A DNA stretch of 64,000 nucleotides from VRUE01 sp963788975 (GTDB lineage Bacteria > Actinomycetota > Thermoleophilia > Solirubrobacterales > 70-9): assembly GCA_963788975.1 (NCBI GenBank), contig CAWBIJ010000004.1, positions 1,488,001 through 1,552,000 on the forward strand, in the 5' to 3' direction. The notes below the pieces were generated by a model, which worked only from the letters and a program-made list of their open reading frames with translations, had not been told where the DNA came from and ran no database searches. Of this stretch, positions 58,977 through 64,000 are shown one piece after another. Each line of letters opens with the position of its first letter. The first letter of the stretch is position 1. The position numbers and the translations under genes were made by a program.

Positions 58977-59754
58977 GGCCGCCAGCGGCGATGCGCTGCT
59001 GGAGATCGAGGGCGTGGTCAAGCGCTTCGGCGGCGTCCATGCCGTGGACGGCGCCGGGTTCGACGTCGCGCGCGGGTCGATCACGGCCCTGATCGGGCCG
59101 AACGGCGCCGGCAAGACGACGCTCTTCAACGTGGTCACCGGCTTCCAGCGCGCCGATCGGGGCTCGGTGCGCTTCGCCGGCGAGGAGGTCTTCCGCTCGC
59201 CCGCCTACGCGATCGCCCGCCTGGGCATGGTGCGCACCTTCCAGATCACCAAGGCGCTGGCGGCGATGCCGGTCCTCGACAACATGATGCTCGCCGCGCC
59301 GGACCAGCCCGGCGAGCGGATTCGCAACCTCTTCCTGCGCCCGGCCGCTGCGCGGCGGCGCGAGCGCGAGGTGCGTGAGCAGGCGGGCGAGCTGCTCGAG
59401 ATCTTCGGCCTCGAGGGTGTCGCCGACGACTACGCCGGCACCCTCTCGGGCGGCCAGCGCAAGCTGCTGGAGCTGGCTCGCGCGTTGATGGCGCAGCCGA
59501 AGCTGCTCCTGCTCGACGAGCCGATGGCCGGCATCAACCCGACCCTGGGCCGACGGCTGCTGGACCACATGCAGCGCCTGCGCCGCGAGCGGGGGACGAC
59601 CTTCCTCTTCGTCGAGCACGACATGGAGGTGGTGATGAACCACGCGGACCGGGTGATCGTGATGGCGGAGGGACGGGTGATCGCCGAGGGCGAGCCGCAC
59701 CAGGTGCGCCAGGACCCCACCGTCGTCGACGCCTACCTCGGGGGTGCGGCATGA
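58969..59754 (+). CDS. livG: ABC importer ATPase LivG (system 2)
   Basis: A 261-aa ATPase with ALIGPNGAGKTTLFNVVTGF, VRTFQITKALAAMPVLDNM, signature GTLSGGQRKLLELARALMAQ, Walker B LLLLDEPMAGINP and FVEHDMEVVM. Fully canonical, unlike the fused LivG of system 1. It overlaps livF by four bases. Confidence 0.95.
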   Translation: MTEAASGDALLEIEGVVKRFGGVHAVDGAGFDVARGSITALIGPNGAGKTTLFNVVTGFQRADRGSVRFAGEEVFRSPAYAIARLGMVRTFQITKALAAMPVLDNMMLAAPDQPGERIRNLFLRPAAARRREREVREQAGELLEIFGLEGVADDYAGTLSGGQRKLLELARALMAQPKLLLLDEPMAGINPTLGRRLLDHMQRLRRERGTTFLFVEHDMEVVMNHADRVIVMAEGRVIAEGEPHQVRQDPTVVDAYLGGAA

Positions 59755-60488
59755 GCGAGAACGGCGCCCTCTTGGTCACCGAGGGCCTGGTCGCCGGCTA
59801 CGTGCCCGGGGTCGACATCCTCGACGGCGTCTCGCTCGTCGTCAGCGAGGGCGAGATCGCGACCGTGGTCGGGCCCAACGGGGCGGGGAAGTCGACCCTG
59901 ATCAAGGCGATCTTCGGCTTGCTGCGGCCGCGGGCGGGTCGCATCACGCTGCGCGGCGAGGACCTGACCGGGCTGGAACCGCACACGATCACGCGGCGCG
60001 GGATGAGCTACGTGCCCCAGCTCGACAACGTCTTCCCCAGTCTCAGCGTGGAGGAGAACCTGGAGATGGGCTCGCTCGAGCGCTCGCGCACGCGGGAGCG
60101 GATCGACCGCATGTACGAGCTCTTCCCGCGGCTGGGGGAGCGGCGCACACAGGCCGCCGGGACGATGAGCGGCGGCGAGAGGCAGATGCTGGCGATGGCA
60201 AGGGCGCTGATGCCGCAGCCGCACGTGCTGTTGCTCGACGAGCCCTCCGCCGGCCTCGCCCCAGCCTTCGTCGAGACGATCTTCGAGAACGTGCGCGAAA
60301 TCAACCAGGCCGGGGTGACCGTGGTCATGGTCGAGCAGAACGCGCGCCGGGCGCTGGCGATGTCGGATCGCGGCTACGTCCTCGATCTCGGCCAGAACCG
60401 CTTCCAGGGCGCCGGCCGCGACCTGCTCGAGGACCCCAAGGTGGCTGAGCTCTACCTCGGTGGCACCGCCCGGATCGACTCTGACTGA
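59751..60488 (+). CDS. livF: ABC importer ATPase LivF (system 2)
   Basis: A 245-aa ATPase with VVGPNGAGKSTLIKAIFGLL, SYVPQLDNVFPSLSVEENLE, signature MSGGERQMLAMARALMPQ, Walker B LLLDEPSAGLAP and MVEQNARRALAM. Last gene of the five-gene operon. Confidence 0.95.
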   Translation: MSENGALLVTEGLVAGYVPGVDILDGVSLVVSEGEIATVVGPNGAGKSTLIKAIFGLLRPRAGRITLRGEDLTGLEPHTITRRGMSYVPQLDNVFPSLSVEENLEMGSLERSRTRERIDRMYELFPRLGERRTQAAGTMSGGERQMLAMARALMPQPHVLLLDEPSAGLAPAFVETIFENVREINQAGVTVVMVEQNARRALAMSDRGYVLDLGQNRFQGAGRDLLEDPKVAELYLGGTARIDSD

Positions 60489-60534
60489 GCCAGATATCCG
60501 TTCGGGTTACAGATAGACGGGTAGCGTTCCCCCC

Positions 60535-60990
60535 ATGGCACGCATGGGCGGTAGCGCCAGCGCAGAGATCGACGCCCCGGTGGACGAGGTCTGGGCCGTG
60601 GTCGAGGATGTGCTCAGCGCGCCGGACTGGCAGGGCGGCGTCGTGGGCATCTCAGCCCTGGAGCGCGACGGCGAGAACCGGGCGACCCTGGTCGAGATCG
60701 AGAACGACATCAAGGTCCGGCACGTCAAGACGCGAGTGAGGTTTCGCTATGAGCCGTCCACCGTCCTCTCCTGGACCCAGGAGAAGGGCGACCTCAAGTC
60801 GGTCACCGGCTCCTGGAAGCTCGAGGATCTCGGCGATCGGCGGACTCGAGCCACGTACACGCTCGACGCCGATCCCGGCCGGGTGCTCGGGATGATGATC
60901 CGGGGCCCGGTCGAGGCTGCCGTCCGCGCGGCGCTGGTGAACGCCCGCCCGGGGGAGCTAAAGGCGCACGTCGAGAGTCGGAGACGCTGA
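60535..60990 (+). CDS. SRPBCC family protein
   Basis: A 151-aa protein of the polyketide-cyclase/START-like fold: SAEIDAPVDEVWAVVEDVLS, DWQGGVVGISALERDGENRA and ESRRR at the end. It would bind a hydrophobic ligand; none is known. TAGCGT (60523-60528) ends 6 nt before the ATG, so a leaderless transcript independent of the liv operon is likely. Confidence 0.75.
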   Translation: MARMGGSASAEIDAPVDEVWAVVEDVLSAPDWQGGVVGISALERDGENRATLVEIENDIKVRHVKTRVRFRYEPSTVLSWTQEKGDLKSVTGSWKLEDLGDRRTRATYTLDADPGRVLGMMIRGPVEAAVRAALVNARPGELKAHVESRRR

Positions 60991-61030
60991 CGGACGGCGG
61001 GCACAGCCCGCCTTTGCTTTAGTCAGCGCC

Positions 61031-61729
61031 ATGCCGCCCGAGCCTCCGCTGGGAACGCCGCTCGACTGGACGCCGGCCGCGGCGCCGCGCCGGGAGGCGC
61101 TTCGCGGCTCGCACGTGCTGCTGCGCCCGCTCGACGCCGCGGCCGACGCCGCACCGCTCTACGCGGTCTCGCACCCACCGCAGGGCGATTCGGCGATCTG
61201 GGACTACCTCTTCGAGGGGCCGTTCGAGAGCGCGGGGGAGATGGGCCGGCTGCTGGCCGAGGCCGAGGCCTCCGAGGACCCGCTCTTCTACACCCTCGTC
61301 GGCCTGCCCGATGAGCGGCCGCTCGGCCTCGCCTCCTATCTGCGTATCCAGCCCGAGCACGGCTCGATCGAGATCGGCAACATCTGGTTCGGCATGCCGC
61401 TGCAGCGCACCACCGCCGCGACCGAGGCGATCTACCTGCTGGCGCGGCACGCCTTCGGCGAGCTCGGCTACCGCCGCCTGGAGTGGAAGTGCAACGCGCT
61501 CAACGCTCCCTCGCGGCGGGCGGCCGAGCGCTTCGGATTCACCTTCGAGGGGGTCTTCCGCAAGCACCTCGTGGTCAAGGGTCGCAACCGCGACACCGCC
61601 TGGTACTCGATCGTCGACGACGAGTGGCCGGCGATCCGGGCCGGCTTCGAGGCCTGGCTCGCGCCGGGCAACTTCGGTGAGGACGGCGTCCAGAAGCGCT
61701 CGCTGGCCGAGCTGCGCGCTTCTCTTTAA
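61031..61729 (+). CDS. GNAT family N-acetyltransferase (RimJ/RimL-like)
   Basis: A 232-aa acetyl-CoA-dependent transferase. LRGSHVLLRPLDAAADAAPL opens the domain. SIEIGNIWFGMPLQRTTAAT with a following AIYLLARHAFGELGYRRLEW forms the acetyl-CoA-binding region, and CNALNAPSRRAAERFGFTFE is the typical RimJ/L motif. It probably acetylates a protein N-terminus or small amine. TTTAGT ends 7 nt before the ATG. Confidence 0.85.
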   Translation: MPPEPPLGTPLDWTPAAAPRREALRGSHVLLRPLDAAADAAPLYAVSHPPQGDSAIWDYLFEGPFESAGEMGRLLAEAEASEDPLFYTLVGLPDERPLGLASYLRIQPEHGSIEIGNIWFGMPLQRTTAATEAIYLLARHAFGELGYRRLEWKCNALNAPSRRAAERFGFTFEGVFRKHLVVKGRNRDTAWYSIVDDEWPAIRAGFEAWLAPGNFGEDGVQKRSLAELRASL

Positions 61730-61778
61730 GCCGCGCGCCGGAGGGTTTGGCCCGCGCCCGAAGGGGCACGAAGAGAAG

Positions 61779-62705
61779 ATGAGCAGCAGCTGGCCAGCGA
61801 CGCTGAAGCGGACCGCGACCGAGTTCAGGGACGACAACCTGAGCGACTGGGCGGCGGCGCTGACCTACTACGGCCTGCTCGCGCTGTTCCCAGCGCTGCT
61901 GGCGCTCGTCTCCCTCATCGGCCTCTTCGGCGACCCGAAAGCGACGACCGACAAGGTCACCGAAATCGTGACCGCGATCGGGCCTGAATCCGGGGCGGCG
62001 ACCTTCCAGGGGCCGATCGAATCGATCACCTCCAACCGCGGCGCCGCCGGCCTGACTCTGATTCTCGGGCTTGCCACAGCGCTCTGGTCGGCCTCCGCCT
62101 ACGTCGGCGCCTTCATCCGCGCCTCCAACGTGATCTACGAGACGCCGGAGGGGCGCCCGTTCTGGAAGCTACGCCCGCTGCAGCTCCTGGTCACGCTGAC
62201 GATGATCGTGCTGATCGCCGTGGTCGCCCTGGGGCTCGTCCTCACCGGCCCGATCGTCGAGGCGGTGGCGGAACCGATCGGCATCTCCGGCGCCGCGCTG
62301 ACGATCTGGGACCTTGCCAAGTGGCCGGTCCTCGCCGCCCTCTTCGTCACCCTGATCGCCGTCCTCTACTACGCCTCGCCCAACGTCAAGCTGCGCGGCT
62401 TCAGGTGGGTGACGCCCGGCAGCCTGGTGGCGATCGTGATCTGGCTCATCGTCTCGGCGGCCTTCGCCCTTTACGTTGCCAACTTCGGCTCCTACGACAA
62501 GACCTACGGCACGCTGGGCGGCCTGATCGTCTTGCTCGTCTGGCTCTGGATCACCAATCTGGCGATCCTCTTCGGCCACCAGCTCAACGCCGAGCGCGAG
62601 CGCAGCCTCGAGCTCGACGAAGGACAGCGTGGCGCCGAAGACGAGCTGCAGCTGGAGCCGCGCTCCGAGCCGAAGCAGCCGGAGACGAAGGGCGGCCAGC
62701 CCTAG
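61779..62705 (+). CDS. YihY/BrkB family membrane protein
   Basis: A 308-aa inner-membrane protein of the YihY (formerly RNase BN) family. DDNLSDWAAALTYYGLLALF is the family's N-terminal signature; six TM helices follow, with LWSASAYVGAFIRASNVIYE and YYASPNVKLRGFRWVTPGS. A charged, Glu-rich 45-aa tail is cytosolic. The role is unclear; transport of envelope components has been suggested for the family. Start ATG 61779 has AAGAGAAG before it. Confidence 0.9.
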   Translation: MSSSWPATLKRTATEFRDDNLSDWAAALTYYGLLALFPALLALVSLIGLFGDPKATTDKVTEIVTAIGPESGAATFQGPIESITSNRGAAGLTLILGLATALWSASAYVGAFIRASNVIYETPEGRPFWKLRPLQLLVTLTMIVLIAVVALGLVLTGPIVEAVAEPIGISGAALTIWDLAKWPVLAALFVTLIAVLYYASPNVKLRGFRWVTPGSLVAIVIWLIVSAAFALYVANFGSYDKTYGTLGGLIVLLVWLWITNLAILFGHQLNAERERSLELDEGQRGAEDELQLEPRSEPKQPETKGGQP

Positions 62706-62708
62706 CGG

Positions 62709-63305
62709 CTAGGCCTCGAGCCAGGTCCCGGTCGGCCCGAGGTTGCGGACCGAAGTGGCGCCGATCTCGCTCTCGCAGCCCCAGGACTCGTGGATGTGAC
62801 CGCAGACGGCGAGCCGGGGGCGCTTATCCTCGATCGCGCGCAGCAGGGCGGTGCTGCCGAAGTGGTCGCCGGCGCCGTTGGCGTCGCAGTGGCCCTGCGG
62901 TGGCGAGTGCAGGACGAGGACGGCGCCCTCGGGGCAGCCGCCGAGCTTCGCCGCCGCCGCTTCGTCGTCGAGGTCGAAGCTCCAGTCCCAGGGGGTGACG
63001 GGGACGCCGGCGCCGAGGCCGTAGAACTCGGTGCCGTCGATCGTCGTGCCGCCGCCGTGCAGGACCGTGGCGGCGTCCCAGCCGGCTGCGGCCTCGCGTA
63101 GCGCCTCCTCGGTCTCGTTGTTGCCGGGCACCAGCACGGTTGGCGCCTTGATCGCGCGCAGCGCGCCGATCGTCTCCTCCAGCCCCTCGTGGACCGAGGC
63201 GAAGTCGCCGGCGCCGATCACGACGTCGGCCTCGGCCGACATCTCGACCAGCTTCGCCGCCTGGACGAGGTCGCGGTGCAGGTCGCTGAAGGCGAGGATC
63301 CTCAC
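62709..63305 (-). CDS. Calcineurin-like metallophosphoesterase
   Basis: A 198-aa protein with the five metallophosphoesterase blocks: ILAFSDLHRD, VVIGAGDFASVHE, VLVPGNNETEE, LVLHSPPQGH and AVCGHIHESWG. They bind two metal ions. Substrate unknown; the small size suits the YfcE/DUF2156-neighbour type phosphodiesterases. TAAGTT (63313-63318, minus strand) ends 7 nt before the GTG start. It converges with the YihY gene (3 bp between stops). Confidence 0.88.
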   Translation of the reverse strand: MRILAFSDLHRDLVQAAKLVEMSAEADVVIGAGDFASVHEGLEETIGALRAIKAPTVLVPGNNETEEALREAAAGWDAATVLHGGGTTIDGTEFYGLGAGVPVTPWDWSFDLDDEAAAAKLGGCPEGAVLVLHSPPQGHCDANGAGDHFGSTALLRAIEDKRPRLAVCGHIHESWGCESEIGATSVRNLGPTGTWLEA

Positions 63306-63348
63306 CGCCCGAAACTTACCTGGCCGGTTCGATAGGCTCGCCGCGCTC

Positions 63349-63522
63349 ATGCCCGACGTCTTCTGGATCGGCCTAGGAATCGCCGCCTTCGGCCTGCTGC
63401 TCGGCCTCCTCGCCGGCGCCAGGTCGCGCAGCACCGCGACGCTGACCGGCCTTGCGATCGGCGCCTTCCTGGGCGTGTTGGCGGCCTTCCCGCTGCTCGC
63501 GCTCGGGCTCGCGACGAGCTAG
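63349..63522 (+). CDS. Small two-helix membrane protein
   Basis: A 57-aa hydrophobic protein: VFWIGLGIAAFGLLLGLLAG, a short basic loop ARSRST, and LTGLAIGAFLGVLAAFPLLA. TAGGCT (63333-63338) ends 10 nt before the ATG and no Shine-Dalgarno sequence is visible. Function unknown. Confidence 0.55.
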   Translation: MPDVFWIGLGIAAFGLLLGLLAGARSRSTATLTGLAIGAFLGVLAAFPLLALGLATS

Positions 63523-63529
63523 CCGTAAG

Positions 63530-64000
63530 CTGAGTCACATCGTTCCCAACCTCACCCTTCACGACGGGGTCGAGATCCCCCAGCTCGGGCTCGGCGTCTT
63601 CCAGGTGCCCCCCGAAGACACCCAGGAGGTCGTCGAAGAGGCGCTGCGTGCTGGCTACCGGCACATCGACACCGCCGCCGCCTATCGCAACGAGAAGGGG
63701 GTAGGGGCGGCGATCGCCGCTTCCGGCATCCCGCGCGAGGAGGTCTTCGTCACCACCAAGCTGTGGAACTCGCAGCAGGGTTACGACTCGGCGCTGGAAG
63801 TGATCGAGTCCAGCCTCGGCCGGCTGGGCTTCGAGTACGTCGACCTCTACCTGATCCACTGGCCGGTGCCGACCGAGGATCGCTTCGTCGATACCTGGCG
63901 GGCCTTCGAACGCATCCGCGAGCAGGGACGTGCCCGCACGATCGGCGTCTCGAACTTCCGCGTCGAGGACCTGCTGCGACTGGAGCGGGAGGCCGAGGCG
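63530..64000 (+). CDS. Aldo/keto reductase, 3' end outside window
   Basis: An NADPH-dependent AKR, 157 codons in the window. GVEIPQLGLGVFQVPPEDTQ, YRHIDTAAAYRNEKGVGAAI with catalytic Asp and Tyr, VTTKLWNSQQG with catalytic Lys, and YLIHWPVPTEDR with His are all in place, matching the DKGR/YvgN subgroup. No ATG, GTG or TTG lies near the conserved N-terminus. CTG at 63530 (SHIVPNLTLHDG) is chosen; ATC 63539 is the alternative. Substrate unknown. Confidence 0.82.
   Translation, partial: MSHIVPNLTLHDGVEIPQLGLGVFQVPPEDTQEVVEEALRAGYRHIDTAAAYRNEKGVGAAIAASGIPREEVFVTTKLWNSQQGYDSALEVIESSLGRLGFEYVDLYLIHWPVPTEDRFVDTWRAFERIREQGRARTIGVSNFRVEDLLRLEREAEA

Overview
The window looks like a chromosomal segment of a high-GC actinobacterium. 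The secreted RTX-type and cell-surface proteins, the two Liv transporter systems, the Lhr-type helicase and the many probably leaderless genes suit a member of the Thermoleophilia/Solirubrobacterales, but that placement is inferred from gene style only. No phage, plasmid, IS element or CRISPR array was seen.

Positions 1-14.9 kb are a surface-polysaccharide locus: an ABC-export ATPase (cut by the window edge), four GT2 glycosyltransferases (one fused to a methyltransferase and frameshifted), the complete dTDP-L-rhamnose pathway (rmlA, rmlD, rmlB, rmlC), a polyprenyl-phosphate sugar transferase, a Wzy/O-antigen-ligase-like protein with a TPR tail, and two exported proteins (one glycosidase-like). 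In the 356-bp gap between rmlD and rmlB lies the most striking element of the window. It is an 88-nt RNA gene folding like selenocysteine tRNA (8-bp acceptor stem, 6-bp D stem, long variable arm), but with a 4-bp T stem and an anticodon loop that has neither UCA nor U33.

Positions 14.9-27.3 kb hold housekeeping and stress genes: a 1571-aa Lhr-like helicase interrupted in frame by two inverted copies of an 83-bp repeat, a Crp/Fnr regulator, pcm, an RTX-repeat exported protein, ASCH and SRPBCC proteins, and groES-groEL behind a CIRCE-like operator and followed by a strong terminator. A candidate small RNA and an AbiEi/DUF559 protein follow.

Positions 27.3-49 kb are mixed metabolic and envelope genes: a second glycosidase-like protein, an SDR, a 7Fe ferredoxin, an Mrp/ApbC Fe-S carrier, a large exported beta-rich protein, a cyclophilin, an MFS pseudogene with at least five frameshifts, a K+ channel, an MFS transporter, a lactone oxidase with a divergent PLP deaminase/aldolase, an SGNH hydrolase with an acyltransferase-3, a P450 divergent from pyruvate kinase, an enoyl-CoA hydratase and a thioesterase. 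tRNA-Ser(TGA), tRNA-Ser(GCT) and tRNA-Arg(ACG) lie here.

Positions 49-60.5 kb hold two complete branched-chain-type ABC importers. The first (GntR regulator, LivH, a LivM-LivG fusion, LivF, a Rieske oxygenase and a convergent binding lipoprotein) looks like a dedicated uptake-and-oxidation unit. The second is a canonical binding protein-LivH-M-G-F operon. The right end carries SRPBCC, GNAT, YihY-like, metallophosphoesterase and small membrane proteins and the start of an aldo/keto reductase.

A recurring signal is a TAnnnT hexamer ending 6-10 nt before the start codon of many first genes, usually without a Shine-Dalgarno sequence, suggesting widespread leaderless transcription.
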